From assembly GCF_030503435.1 (NCBI RefSeq), contig NZ_JAUKPO010000021.1:1-64000 (forward strand): DNA of 64,000 nt, given 5' to 3'. The notes under the pieces were generated by a model. That model saw only the letters and a list, made by a program, of their open reading frames with translations. It was not told where the DNA came from and did no database searches. Below are positions 24,776-35,171 of the stretch, in pieces; positions within the stretch are counted from its first letter, which is position 1, and each line of letters starts with the position of its first letter. The stretch comes from Rhodocytophaga aerolata (lineage in GTDB: Bacteria > Bacteroidota > Bacteroidia > Cytophagales > 172606-1). The translations under genes were made by a program, and so were the position numbers.

Positions 24776-25252
24776 AATTAAAACTAGCAAGTTCCTATGT
24801 ACAAGAAAGGTTTAGCTTAAAACTTTACTTGTCAATGAATGGCCGCAAGAAGTTGTTTCCCTTACTCAATCCTTTTTAGGCACAGTACTCTGATAAATGG
24901 TACAAGATTGGGATACAAGTCCTAATGTAAAAATATAACAATACTGTATTTGTATGCGGCTTGTTCATAAAGGGAGGTTTAATTACCTCTCAATCTGTAT
25001 TCCTATAAGCAGAAGAGATTATCCAAAAGCTACAACTTCCTTTCTTATGGAGATGACATAGTATCATATAATTTCATTATCGCGAGCGTTACTTCAATAA
25101 ATGGTTCAGTTGTCCATAGGGAACTTATATGAATACAAAATATGATTTTAGTAATATAAATTTATATTCTACTAGTAATCCCAGATATATTACTGTATAT
25201 TGCAATCTTAAGTAGCCTTCCCCATTACGTAATATATAGCATATGATGTGAG
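24776..25252. other. Upstream region of sigma factor gene
   Basis: About 480 nt between repeat copy 2 and the ECF sigma gene. AT-rich toward the 3' end (25090-25200), where the promoter is expected. No gene, strong repeat or operator seen. Confidence 0.4.
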
Positions 25253-25852
25253 ATGAATAAAATGTTCGCTCAGTATACTGACACTCAGCTTTGGCAAGCT
25301 TTTACTACAGGTAATAAGGAGGCCTTGTCCTATATCTATCTGCAACATTACAAATACCTGATTAATTATGGAATCCGGCTGTACTCCAAAGAAGAAGTTG
25401 TAGAAGATTGCATACACGACATTTTTACTGAATTATGGCAGCGTCGCAAAAGTACTACTCACCTTCTCTCCATCCGTCTATATTTACTCAAAGCTCTGCG
25501 TAACAAAATATATAGTTACCTTAAAAAGCAACAGACTTCTTTGGATGTAAATTTATATACAGATAATTATCATTTTACTGTTGAATATTCCTTTGAAGAA
25601 AACCTGATCAGAGAATTAGGAGATGAGGAATTAAAACGAAAGCTGGTCTGTGCATTAAATCAATTATCAGCCAGGCAAAAAGAAGCTATTTACTTGCGCT
25701 TTTACAACAACCTTGACTATGAACAAATAGCTATGGTCATGGGCATCAGTAACCAATCTATCCGCACACATGTTTATCAGGCCATTAAACTATTACGGGA
25801 AAAATTGGCTGTAGAGCTAACTCTTGTAGCTCTTTTACTAAAATTACTATAG
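25253..25852 (+). CDS. ECF RNA polymerase sigma factor (FecI-like)
   Basis: A 199-aa sigma-70 family extracytoplasmic-function factor. Region 2 spans about residues 25-90 (YLQHYKYLINYGIRLY, EDCIHDIFTELWQRR), which recognises the -10 element. Region 4 spans about 130-185 (LNQLSARQKEAIYLRFYNNL, then YEQIAMVMGISNQSIRTHVYQAIKLLREKL), a helix-turn-helix for the -35 element. It ends in a hydrophobic tail (VALLLKLL). An anti-sigma FecR gene follows 180 nt later and a SusC with an STN domain after that: the standard trans-envelope cascade in which ligand binding at the outer membrane releases this factor to transcribe susC-susD. Confidence 0.93.
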   Translation: MNKMFAQYTDTQLWQAFTTGNKEALSYIYLQHYKYLINYGIRLYSKEEVVEDCIHDIFTELWQRRKSTTHLLSIRLYLLKALRNKIYSYLKKQQTSLDVNLYTDNYHFTVEYSFEENLIRELGDEELKRKLVCALNQLSARQKEAIYLRFYNNLDYEQIAMVMGISNQSIRTHVYQAIKLLREKLAVELTLVALLLKLL

Positions 25853-26035
25853 TATAGCTTAGCATTGATTTAATACTATTTTGCACACGTCCAATCAATA
25901 ATGAAATACAACTAGCTTAAAATAGTCATACCCTGCCAATTGTCTCTATAAAAAAATTCAAAAAAAATTTCAAAAACCCTACTACAAAATCTACATCCCG
26001 GAGACTTTATAGAAAATCCCTTAGCTTCCTTGCGA

Positions 26036-27055
26036 ATGATGAGTAACTATACCTCCTTTCAAACCGAAGATTTTGTGTTGGATGAATACTTCCGTAGCTG
26101 GGTAGCTCATCCTACGGCTGAAAAAAATGCTTTCTGGGAGCATTTTCTTTCGGTCTATCCTCATCAACGCAAATCTGTGGAAGAAGCCCGTGTACTAGTG
26201 CAGGCGTTGCAGGTAGATTGGAAACCTGTTTCTGAGCAGCAAGCACGGCAATCTTACCAGACGCTGGAAGAGAAATTATTTAACTCTAAAACTACTCCTC
26301 TATGGAATTGGAAGCAGCAAGCTGTATGGTACCGGGTTGCAGCAGCTATTACGTTATTACTAGTAGCATTTGCCTCTTGGCTGATCATCCAATCATTTAA
26401 TAACACCACCACTTACCAGACCGCTTATGGAGAGATCCGAAAGATTACCCTGCCCGATGGATCGACAGTTACCATAAATGCCAATAGCAAGCTTATTTAT
26501 ACAAAAGAATGGAGTAGCATAGAAAACCGGGAAGTATGGTTGGAAGGGGAAGCTTTCTTTGATGTAAAACATCTTAAAAACCACCAGAAATTTCTGGTCC
26601 ATACGGCAGATAAGTTTACTGTAGAAGTACTGGGCACTACATTTAATGTGTTCAAACGCGAAAGCGGTACACGGGTAGCCTTACAGTCTGGTAAGGTCAA
26701 ACTCAATATTGGCAATGACAACAAGCATACTGATGTCATTATGCAACCAGGGGATCTGATAGAAGTAGAATCAGAAAAGGGTACCTACTCGAGAAAAAAG
26801 GTAAATCCACAGCTGGCTTCTGCCTGGACTGAGCATAAACTCATCTTTGATAATACGCCATTATCCGAAGTTGTATCTATTCTGGAAGAAACCTATGGGT
26901 TGCAGGTAACCATATCTGATCCGGCACTCCTAGAGAAGAAAGTTTTCGGATCTTGTCCAACAGAGGATGTAGATGTACTGCTGGCTGCAATTTCCAAGCC
27001 TTTTGGTTTATCGGTAAAACGGAACGGGAAAGAAGTATTTATTTCTAGCCCTTAG
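26036..27055 (+). CDS. FecR-type anti-sigma factor
   Basis: An inner-membrane anti-sigma protein. Residues 1-95 are cytosolic and helical (sigma-binding), followed by one membrane helix (AAAITLLLVAFASWLII). The periplasmic FecR domain starts with YQTAYGEIRKITLPDGSTVT and contains the typical NANSKLIY, VWLEGEAFFDV and FTVEVLGTTFNV blocks. The C-terminal DUF4974 segment (DNTPLSEVVSILEETYGLQV) completes the usual Bacteroidota form. It would receive the signal from the STN domain of the next gene product. The start is one of two adjacent ATGs (26036, 26039); a TTG six bases earlier is less likely. Confidence 0.92.
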   Translation: MMSNYTSFQTEDFVLDEYFRSWVAHPTAEKNAFWEHFLSVYPHQRKSVEEARVLVQALQVDWKPVSEQQARQSYQTLEEKLFNSKTTPLWNWKQQAVWYRVAAAITLLLVAFASWLIIQSFNNTTTYQTAYGEIRKITLPDGSTVTINANSKLIYTKEWSSIENREVWLEGEAFFDVKHLKNHQKFLVHTADKFTVEVLGTTFNVFKRESGTRVALQSGKVKLNIGNDNKHTDVIMQPGDLIEVESEKGTYSRKKVNPQLASAWTEHKLIFDNTPLSEVVSILEETYGLQVTISDPALLEKKVFGSCPTEDVDVLLAAISKPFGLSVKRNGKEVFISSP

Positions 27056-27183
27056 TGCTTTCAGGCATCTACATCTAATAGATATGTAAAATTCATCTGA
27101 TTTATTACTACCTATTCTGAGGCAATTTTATTGTCTCCCAGTAGCTTATTGTATTTATTCTTTACCTCTAACTATACCATACC

Positions 27184-30100
27184 ATGAAAAAAAACCTTTA
27201 CCTTTCAATGCTAGCCTCATTCCTCTGCTGCATTGCCGGAGCCTCCCCCGGGCAAGACTTATCTTCAGATAAAGGTATTTTGCTGACAGCCACCTTTGCA
27301 GAGACAGAACCCCGGCAAACCAAAACGCTAAAAGCAGCTTTAACTGAACTTGAAATCAAGTACAAAGTATCTATTATGGCTAGCCAGGAACTAATAGAGG
27401 ACAAAACAATCAGTTCTATGCCTTCTGATAAATCCCTGGAAGAGACTCTACGCAACCTGCTCAACGGTACGAAGCTGAAGTATGAAAAAATAAGCAACAA
27501 TGTATATGTAATTTCTCCTCTTACTCAACAAGAGCAGGGGCATATCCGGGAAATAGAACCCAAACAACCCACCATGTCTGAAAAAGAAAAAAAAGCCCTA
27601 CCCTTATCGGCCATAGAAAACTTATCGCGCCAACATCTTTCTACCTTACAAAAGAGAGTTATAACGGTCTCCGGCAAGGTTACTTCAGAGACCAATGAAA
27701 GCATTCCTGGTGTAAACGTTTTGTTGAAAGGCACCTCTACCGGCACGACGACCAATAGTGATGGTAATTTTGCCATTACAGTTCCAGATGGCAAAGGCAC
27801 CCTTGTTTTTTCATACATAGGCTACACCACTGAGGAAGTTCCCATTAATGATCAAACGACGATTAATGTACAGCTCAATCCTGATATTAAATCACTAACA
27901 GAGGTTGTCGTAGTGGGATACGGCACTCAGGAAAAAAAAGATCTGACCGGCTCAGTTGCCACCATTGACAGCAAAAGTATAGCAGACCGCCAGTCACTTC
28001 AACTCTCTGATGCCCTGCAGGGAACAATGGCTGGGGTAACCGTTACCAGAGGTGGTGGGCAACCCGGTGCAGGCTCTACAGTACGCATCAGAGGAGTAAC
28101 TTCCCTAAATGTAAATGATCCTTTGGTGATTGTAGATGGGGTACCTGGCCTAGGTATTAATGATGTAAATCCCAATGATGTAGAAAGCATTACGGTATTA
28201 AAAGACGCTGCTTCACAGGCTATCTATGGTGCAAGAGCCGCTGCAGGGGTTATCCTGGTAACTACTAAGAGAGCCAGCGAAGGAAAACTACAGGTAAGTT
28301 ACGATTATGAATTTGGGCTCAACTCTCCTACAATGCTTCCTTCCTTTGCCGATGCACAGACCTACCGCATTCTGGCAAACGAACGCTCGAGAAACGATGG
28401 AGGCGGAAATATATTCAATACCACCGAAAATGAGAATTATGCCCAGTTACATGCCAACAATCCGGATCTTTATCCGGATACCGACTGGCAGAAGGCTGTA
28501 TTGAGCAAAAATAACACGCAGCGGCACCGTCATGATGTAGCTCTTTCTGTGGGCAGCGAAAAAGTAAAGACCAGAGCTTCACTTAGCTATGTTTCAGAAG
28601 ACGGATTGTATGCCAACCGGAACTATGAAAGGTATACCTTCCGGGTAAACATCAATCTGCGCTTAAGCAAGATGCTGGAAGCCAGCATTGATGCCTATTA
28701 TAAACGAACCAATACCCTGGATCCCAATCAGGATGGGGTGATTGCCCTGGCTAGACGCTATCCCGGCATTTACTCTGCTATCAGAACAGACGGAGAATGG
28801 GGAGAAGGCAAAGATGGGGAAAATCCACTGGCTCAGACAATGGAAGGAGGTACTCTGGATCAGATATTCAATCAATACAGTGCAGTTATTGGCCTTGCCT
28901 TTACTCCGCTGGAAGGTTTAAGCATCCGGGTAAACTTTTCTCCTACCTATAACTACAATTTATATGACCGGTTTTCTACTCCGGCTCTTATTCCACGTCT
29001 AGGAAGCAACTCGCAATTCTGGCCTCAAAACCCAACCACTCTTGAAAAACGGCAAACATCCTTTATTAACCTTACCCGGCAAGCGACTATAAATTATACC
29101 AAGAAACTTGGTGAGCACAGCATCGGCGCATTAGCCGGATACGAAGAGATTAGCTCTGATTATGAAGAAGTGAGAACCACCAGCAGAGAGTTGAGTGTGA
29201 ATTTACGCTCACTTACCTTTGGGGACCCGGCCCTGGCTAACAATTCCCAGTTTGCTTCGCAAAACGCCCTCAGGTCCTATTTTGGAAGAGTTTCCTACGA
29301 TTATAAAGGTAAATACCTGATCCAGTCTAACCTGCGTGCGGATGCCTCTTCTAGATTTGCACCAGATAAGCGGTGGGGCTTGTTTCCATCGGTTTCTTTG
29401 GGTTGGGTAGCTACCAATGAAAATTTCAATTTGCCGGGTTTTATATCTTTCTTGAAACTCAGGGCCTCGTATGGGGAGGTGGGTAATGAGCGCATTGGGG
29501 AAGAGAGAACTGGAGGCAGTGAGTTTTTTAACTACTATCCCTATCAAAACTTATTTGAACGGGCCAATGTGGTGTTTTATAACAATGGCAACTTCATCTC
29601 AAATCTGGGTATTCGACAGGACTTCCTTGCTGACAGGCTGATTGTGTGGGAAACTACCAAAACGGTGGATGCAGGCCTGGATATTCACCTATTTAATAAT
29701 CAATTGACCTTTGCTGCCGACTACTATCATAAAAATACACAGGACATAATTCTGACCCTGGATCTGCCTAATTACTTGGGCTATGCCAACGATACCAAGA
29801 CCAATGTGGGCTCGATGAAAGTAAAAGGTCTGGACCTGGAAGCTGGTTACCGGAATATGATCGGCCAGTTCAGGTATTCGGTGAATGTGAATGCTTCCAC
29901 TGTTGGCAGTGAAGTAACCAATGTAGGAGGTAGAAAGGATTTTACTACTGAGGGAGGCACCAAAATCAATATTGTAGGAAGTGAATTTAATGAATGGTTC
30001 GGCTACCAGACCAATGGAATCTTCCAGACCAAAGAAGAAGCTGATGCGTATGGTACGAATGCCGCCGCTGGTGATATATGGATAGTGGACCAGTTAACGA

Positions 30101-30672
30101 TAGATACCGATGGAGACGGTCTTGCCGATGCAGGTGATAAGATTATTAACGAAGAAGATAGATTACCGCTGGGGGCTTCCCTACCCAAATTTACCTATGG
30201 CGGAAATGTATCCATGAGTTTCAAAGGTTTTGACTTATCCCTGGTGTTTAATGGCGTAGGCAAACATACCAGAAGATATGCCGGCTTCCAGGTGCGTCCC
30301 TTCGACGAAACATTTGGCAATATATCGGCTAATCTGCTGGGTAGCTACTGGAGTACAGATAACACCCCTGAACAAAACCTTTCGGCCAACTACCCCAGGT
30401 TCTCCGGCCGCTCGGAAAGAAACAACTATGCGGTATCCGATTACTGGCTGTTTAATGGCAGTTATTTCCGGATGAAAAATATTACCCTAGGGTATTCTCT
30501 TCCACAATCATTAGTGGAGAGAGTCAAATTATCTCAGGTGCGGTTTTATGCTTCATTAAGAGATTATATCACCCTAGAGAAAAATTTTCTTACCGGATGG
30601 GACCCAGAAGTGGATGATTCCGGATACCCGATTATGAAATCTGTCCTGTTTGGTGTAAACCTTAAATTTTAA
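27184..30672 (+). CDS. SusC-like TonB-dependent transducer with STN domain
   Basis: A 1162-aa outer-membrane importer. Order of domains: signal peptide (1-22); STN domain (about 48-110, LKAALTELEIKYKVSIMA), which contacts FecR; carboxypeptidase-regulatory-like domain (about 160-235, VSGKVTSETNESIPGVNVLL); plug domain with the SusC signature (VVVVGYGTQEKKDLTGSVAT, RIRGVTSLNVNDPLVIVDG, SITVLKDAASQAIYGARAA); and a 22-strand barrel to the C-terminus (LFGVNLKF). The STN domain and upstream sigma/anti-sigma pair show it signals as well as transports. The SusD gene follows after only 4 nt. Confidence 0.95.
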   Translation: MKKNLYLSMLASFLCCIAGASPGQDLSSDKGILLTATFAETEPRQTKTLKAALTELEIKYKVSIMASQELIEDKTISSMPSDKSLEETLRNLLNGTKLKYEKISNNVYVISPLTQQEQGHIREIEPKQPTMSEKEKKALPLSAIENLSRQHLSTLQKRVITVSGKVTSETNESIPGVNVLLKGTSTGTTTNSDGNFAITVPDGKGTLVFSYIGYTTEEVPINDQTTINVQLNPDIKSLTEVVVVGYGTQEKKDLTGSVATIDSKSIADRQSLQLSDALQGTMAGVTVTRGGGQPGAGSTVRIRGVTSLNVNDPLVIVDGVPGLGINDVNPNDVESITVLKDAASQAIYGARAAAGVILVTTKRASEGKLQVSYDYEFGLNSPTMLPSFADAQTYRILANERSRNDGGGNIFNTTENENYAQLHANNPDLYPDTDWQKAVLSKNNTQRHRHDVALSVGSEKVKTRASLSYVSEDGLYANRNYERYTFRVNINLRLSKMLEASIDAYYKRTNTLDPNQDGVIALARRYPGIYSAIRTDGEWGEGKDGENPLAQTMEGGTLDQIFNQYSAVIGLAFTPLEGLSIRVNFSPTYNYNLYDRFSTPALIPRLGSNSQFWPQNPTTLEKRQTSFINLTRQATINYTKKLGEHSIGALAGYEEISSDYEEVRTTSRELSVNLRSLTFGDPALANNSQFASQNALRSYFGRVSYDYKGKYLIQSNLRADASSRFAPDKRWGLFPSVSLGWVATNENFNLPGFISFLKLRASYGEVGNERIGEERTGGSEFFNYYPYQNLFERANVVFYNNGNFISNLGIRQDFLADRLIVWETTKTVDAGLDIHLFNNQLTFAADYYHKNTQDIILTLDLPNYLGYANDTKTNVGSMKVKGLDLEAGYRNMIGQFRYSVNVNASTVGSEVTNVGGRKDFTTEGGTKINIVGSEFNEWFGYQTNGIFQTKEEADAYGTNAAAGDIWIVDQLTIDTDGDGLADAGDKIINEEDRLPLGASLPKFTYGGNVSMSFKGFDLSLVFNGVGKHTRRYAGFQVRPFDETFGNISANLLGSYWSTDNTPEQNLSANYPRFSGRSERNNYAVSDYWLFNGSYFRMKNITLGYSLPQSLVERVKLSQVRFYASLRDYITLEKNFLTGWDPEVDDSGYPIMKSVLFGVNLKF

Positions 30673-30676
30673 GCGC

Positions 30677-32374
30677 ATGAAAAAGTCAAGCTATACAAAA
30701 TATATATATGGTGTATTACTACTATGCCTCTATAGTTGTGCAGACCTGGATGTTACTCCGAAAACAGCCATCTCTTCCGGCAATTTCTTTAGCAATGTTA
30801 AGGAACTGGAGATAGGACTCAATGGTCTGTATGCCCTGAATTTATGGAAAGTAGACCGCGATTATTGGACAGATGATATGCACCACCGGGGTGGCGGAGG
30901 GGTAGATAACGACATTTCCAGGGCCACGCTCAATTCAGAATCAGCGCTTTCAGGCAGCTACTGGAGAGATTTATACGATGGCATTAAGCGGGCCAACACC
31001 TTACTGGAAGAAATGCCAAAAGCAAAAGCAAACGTAGAAGAGAGTGTCTATAACCGGATTGAGGGAGAAGCCAGAGCTATCCGGGCGTATTTCTATGGCA
31101 TATTGTTAACTAAGTTTGGCGATGTACCCCTGATTACCAAATCAGTCAATGTAAGCGATGCCCTGAACCTGGCAAGAACCCCACAGGTGGAAGTATTACA
31201 ATTTGTGTATAACGAGCTAGATGCAGCCGCACAGGTATTACCCAATGAGAATCAGAACCGGGCGACAAAAGGATTTGCCTTAGGCATGAAAGCCAGAATA
31301 GCCCTCTATAATAATGATTTTGCTATAGCACGGGATGCAGCTAAAGCTGTGATAGATTTAGGTATATATCAGCTGGATCCCAACTTCCGCAATCTGTTTC
31401 TGAAAGCCGGAGCAGCCAGTAAAGAGATGATTTATTTTGTACCACAATCCTTCACATTTAACGTGACTCTGGATAATACAGCTACCAGAGACTTTTTACC
31501 CCGCAATGCCGGAGGTTTCGGAGCTCAATTACCCACCTGGGAGGCTGTACATATTTTCGAAAGTTCGGATGGACTGCCGATTGATGAATCTCCGCTATAT
31601 AATCCGCTTAGCCCCTTTGATAACAGAGATCCCAGGTTAAAGGAAACCATTGTGGAGTTTGGCACCGACTGGTTAGGCTACATTTATCAACCTCACCCGG
31701 ATTCTATCAGAACATTAAACACTCTGAGCCGAACCCTAGTGAATAACAATGACTCTAGAACAGTAGCTAATTTTGCTTCATTTACCGGATTTCTATGGAA
31801 AAAAGGCATAGATCAAACCTGGGCAGATACCCGCCTCGCTGATCCCAATATCATTATTCTCCGCTATGCCGACGTACTATTGATGTATGCAGAAGCCTTA
31901 ATCGAGTTAAACGAAAATTTAGAGGCAGCTCAGAACGCTATCAATCAGGTAAGAGCCAGAGCCTATGGCACCACAGTAGCCAATACTGTAGCTTATCCGG
32001 CGGTTACCGAATTAGCACAGGCAGAGCTGCGAACCAGGCTCAGAAGAGAGCGCCGGGTGGAACTTATGCTGGAAGGCTTGCGCTACCAGGACCTGATCCG
32101 ATGGCGGATTGCCAAAAAAGCTACTGACAGAAAACTCCTTGGCCTACCTAATCCAACAGACCAGATCCGGAGCCAGTGGCCTTTCAATAATATGATTCTA
32201 CCAGACATAGATCCGGATGGAGTAGTTATTTTTAATTCAGATGCCTTGATTACCAATAAGTATGCCCGTTTGCTGCAAGATTATGACTTTGATGAATCCC
32301 GGATGTACTTCTGGCCTATCCCGGCAGCAGATAGGTTATTGAATGCTGGCTTAACTCAGAATCCAGGCTATTGA
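30677..32374 (+). CDS. SusD/RagB-like glycan-binding lipoprotein
   Basis: A 565-aa surface lipoprotein that caps the SusC barrel and binds the glycan. Lipobox LYSC near residue 20 is followed by ADLDVTPKTAISSGNFF. The TPR-containing SusD core is visible through RANTLLEEMPKA, IEGEARAIRAYFYGILLTKFGDVPLI and the C-terminal block RYADVLLMYAEALIELNENLE with RRERRVELMLEGLRYQDLIR. It ends in the typical LTQNPGY. It pairs with the SusC directly upstream. Ligand specificity cannot be read from sequence. Confidence 0.95.
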   Translation: MKKSSYTKYIYGVLLLCLYSCADLDVTPKTAISSGNFFSNVKELEIGLNGLYALNLWKVDRDYWTDDMHHRGGGGVDNDISRATLNSESALSGSYWRDLYDGIKRANTLLEEMPKAKANVEESVYNRIEGEARAIRAYFYGILLTKFGDVPLITKSVNVSDALNLARTPQVEVLQFVYNELDAAAQVLPNENQNRATKGFALGMKARIALYNNDFAIARDAAKAVIDLGIYQLDPNFRNLFLKAGAASKEMIYFVPQSFTFNVTLDNTATRDFLPRNAGGFGAQLPTWEAVHIFESSDGLPIDESPLYNPLSPFDNRDPRLKETIVEFGTDWLGYIYQPHPDSIRTLNTLSRTLVNNNDSRTVANFASFTGFLWKKGIDQTWADTRLADPNIIILRYADVLLMYAEALIELNENLEAAQNAINQVRARAYGTTVANTVAYPAVTELAQAELRTRLRRERRVELMLEGLRYQDLIRWRIAKKATDRKLLGLPNPTDQIRSQWPFNNMILPDIDPDGVVIFNSDALITNKYARLLQDYDFDESRMYFWPIPAADRLLNAGLTQNPGY

Positions 32375-32514
32375 GGGAAGTTGTATAGATGTGAAAGATA
32401 ATGGAGACTTTTTAGAAGTAAATTTCTACACCGGCTCATGACACGTCCTTTGCAACACTTCAACCAGCTTACTTTTTATATATCTAAAATTCTATTTAAA
32501 ACCATTTTATACAA

Positions 32515-35019
32515 ATGCTGAAAAATCGGTTTACCCCCTGGATATTATCCATAGTAGTAGCTATTATTTCCTGTAAAACGGACAAACCTAAAGAAGCGGC
32601 AAAAAAATCTCCGGAAACTCCTTTTCTGATCAGCGGTGTTTATCCACATCTGGCATATTACAATAAGGAAGGTGAATGTGGTACAGGAGCTGTTGTTCCT
32701 TGGGCTGACCGCTTGTGGGTAGTCTCCTACGGTCCACACCTGCCTTACGGATCATCCGATAAGTTGTATGAAATTACCCCAGACCTTCAGCAGATTGTAA
32801 GGCCGGAAAGCACTGGTGGTACACCCGCCAACCGGATGATCCATAAAGAAAGCAATCAGCTGTTCATAGGCCCTTATGCCATAGATGATCAGCGGAATGT
32901 ACGCGTAATTTCTTATAAAGAAGCGCCTGGCCGATATACCGGACTTGCCCGCCATTTAACCGATCCTGCTAGTAAGCTCTATGTGGCCACGATGGAAGAG
33001 GGATTTTATGAAGTAGATGCCAAAACTTTGCAGACCACCATGCTCTACCAGGATGCCAATGTAAAACAACCCAAAGAAGACGATATTTCTACCAACCAAC
33101 ATGGGTCTTTGTTACCAGGGGCGCATGGCAAAGGTGTTTATTCTGGACAAGGTGTGATGGTGTATTCCAATAACGGAGAAGCATCCCAAGCAGCACTCAA
33201 ACAATTTGACATCGAAGCTGGCGCCTTAGCCGAATGGAATGGGAAAGACTGGAAACTCGTGCGGCGCAACCAGTTTGTAGAAGTTACCGGGCCAGGCGGA
33301 ATTTACGGAAATCCTAATCCGGAATCAGATCCGATATGGGCTACTGGCTGGGATCATAAGTCTGTGCTGCTTGGTGTACGAGATACTGGCAAATGGACCT
33401 TTTTCCGTTTACCTAAGGCAAGTCACAGTTACGATGGAGCTCACGGCTGGAATACCGAATGGCCCCGCATCCGAGATATAGGCACCCCCGGAAAACCAGA
33501 CTATCTAATGACCATGCACGGTATGTTCTGGAAGTTTCCAGGGAATTTCTCTTCTGCGAATGCATCTGGTATCCGCCCCCGTTCGTCTTACCTGAAAGTG
33601 ATTGGAGATTTTACCCGCTGGAACGATGGACTGGTGTTTGGCTGTGATGATTCAGCTCAGAAAGAATTCTTGAATAAAAGAAAAGTAAAAGGCAATATAG
33701 AAGGCCCTGGCGAGTCGAACTCTAATTTATGGTTTACGACTGTTGATTTGCTAGATCAACTAGGGCCAACAACAGCCTCAGGTGCTGTATGGCTTAAGGA
33801 GTCTGTAAAAGGAGGCGTAGCCTCTGAACCTTTCCTGTTTTCCGGATGGCCTAATCGTACGGCTTGGGTCAGCAATCAAGGAAAACAAGCCGTAACGTTT
33901 ACATTTGAAGTAGATAAAGAAGGTAAAGGTACCTTTACAACTTTACGTTCAGTAAAAGTAGAACCCTATACTGCTTTGCAAGTAGAGTTTAGTGAAAAAG
34001 ATCAAGGGGAATGGATTCGTGCTATACCAGATATAACTACCGTAGCTACCCTGCATTTCTCCTATTCAGATACCGATACCCGCAAATCGGCATCAGATCA
34101 AATATTTACTGGATTGGCTGATGTGAGCAGTACGCAGGCAATAGGAGGCTTATTGTATGGCCTAGGCGATAACAGGCGGGCGCTGGGGATAGCAACTACT
34201 CTATTTGATGGCAACAATCAAACAGTTACTAGTAGCTATTATGAACTAAGTGCAGCTATGAAACTAGAACCCAAAGAAGATGCGAAAACACTGGAATTTA
34301 TTAATCAGAAATTTGCCATTCCTCAGCAAGCAGTTACCATAGATTCCTCTTCTGTGCTTGTAATAGATGACTTAGGGAGAAGATGGCGGCTTCCAATGGG
34401 GAATGAAGCGTTTACCAACTTGACAAATAAAGCCAGCCTTCGCATAGCCAGAGAAGTTGCTACGGAAAGAGATTTATTCAATTGTATGGGTACCTTTTAT
34501 GAACTGCCTGCTGAAAATGCCGATGGCTTTGCCAAAATCCGCCCTGTCTCTTCCCACAGCTTCCGCATCCATGACTATGCCAGCTACCGGGGTTTGCTTG
34601 TAATGACTGGTATAGATCCGCAAGCCGGCAAAGATAACCCGCATATTATAGTTTCGCAAGATGGTAAAGCTGCTCTATGGGCAGGAGTCATTGATGATCT
34701 ATGGAAAATGGGCAAACCCACCGGCAAAGGCGGTCCTTGGAAAAATACTCAAGTGAAAGCAAACACCCCTTCAGACCCATATTTGATCGGATTTTATGAT
34801 AAGCGGAAATTATCGCTTTCACATGATCTGAAACAGTCTGTCACGTTCCATATTGAAGTAGAACCTATTGGTCATGGGCCCTGGATGTCCTATAAAAAAG
34901 TAACGGTAGAGGCCGGTCAAACATATGAGTATAGTTTTCCGGACAGTTTTCAGGCCCGTTGGATTCGATTCAGTACAGACAAAGCTACAACTGCTACTGC
35001 ATGGCTAACCTATGAATAA
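32515..35019 (+). CDS. 834-aa lipoprotein of unknown family with duplicated beta domain
   Basis: Not recognised. Signal peptide with lipobox (IISC near residue 20). Residues about 35-330 look like a beta-propeller or similar repeat (LWVVSYGPHLPYG, MIHKESNQLFIGPYA, LYVATMEEGFYEVD). A beta-sandwich-like unit at about 436-520 recurs at about 752-834: EPFLFSGWPNRTAWVSNQ with VTFTFEVDKEGKG and EWIRAI aligns with DPYLIGFYDKRKLSLSHD, VTFHIEVEPIGHG and RWIRFS. It is the last gene of the plus-strand SusCD locus, about 140 nt after susD, so it is probably a surface glycan-binding or glycan-cleaving protein. Conserved His and Trp residues (NQHGSLLPGAHGKG, SYDGAHGWNTEW) could form an active site. Confidence 0.75.
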   Translation: MLKNRFTPWILSIVVAIISCKTDKPKEAAKKSPETPFLISGVYPHLAYYNKEGECGTGAVVPWADRLWVVSYGPHLPYGSSDKLYEITPDLQQIVRPESTGGTPANRMIHKESNQLFIGPYAIDDQRNVRVISYKEAPGRYTGLARHLTDPASKLYVATMEEGFYEVDAKTLQTTMLYQDANVKQPKEDDISTNQHGSLLPGAHGKGVYSGQGVMVYSNNGEASQAALKQFDIEAGALAEWNGKDWKLVRRNQFVEVTGPGGIYGNPNPESDPIWATGWDHKSVLLGVRDTGKWTFFRLPKASHSYDGAHGWNTEWPRIRDIGTPGKPDYLMTMHGMFWKFPGNFSSANASGIRPRSSYLKVIGDFTRWNDGLVFGCDDSAQKEFLNKRKVKGNIEGPGESNSNLWFTTVDLLDQLGPTTASGAVWLKESVKGGVASEPFLFSGWPNRTAWVSNQGKQAVTFTFEVDKEGKGTFTTLRSVKVEPYTALQVEFSEKDQGEWIRAIPDITTVATLHFSYSDTDTRKSASDQIFTGLADVSSTQAIGGLLYGLGDNRRALGIATTLFDGNNQTVTSSYYELSAAMKLEPKEDAKTLEFINQKFAIPQQAVTIDSSSVLVIDDLGRRWRLPMGNEAFTNLTNKASLRIAREVATERDLFNCMGTFYELPAENADGFAKIRPVSSHSFRIHDYASYRGLLVMTGIDPQAGKDNPHIIVSQDGKAALWAGVIDDLWKMGKPTGKGGPWKNTQVKANTPSDPYLIGFYDKRKLSLSHDLKQSVTFHIEVEPIGHGPWMSYKKVTVEAGQTYEYSFPDSFQARWIRFSTDKATTATAWLTYE

Positions 35020-35129
35020 ATAGAATAATCTTCTCTGGTCATATATTTAACATACATGAACTGGGAAGATTCCTGATCAGTAGTAATTTGAGACTATATT
35101 CGGCCCAAATGGTCTGACTGATTTTCAAG

Positions 35130-35171
35130 AAAAATTAAATTCATAGAAATATTTCTATGAATTTAATTTTT
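35130..35171. terminator. Perfect 42-nt palindrome, possible bidirectional terminator
   Basis: Two 21-nt arms (AAAAATTAAATTCATAGAAAT and its exact complement) meet at 35150/35151 without a spacer. The stem is AT-only apart from two G-C pairs, with an A run before and a T run after, about 110 nt downstream of the 834-aa gene. A terminator working in both directions is the simplest reading; a protein-binding site is possible. Confidence 0.55.

Noticed and set aside
27184-30672. Various open frames inside and opposite the SusC genes
   Set aside because: They are out-of-frame or antisense shadows of long, clearly coding genes.
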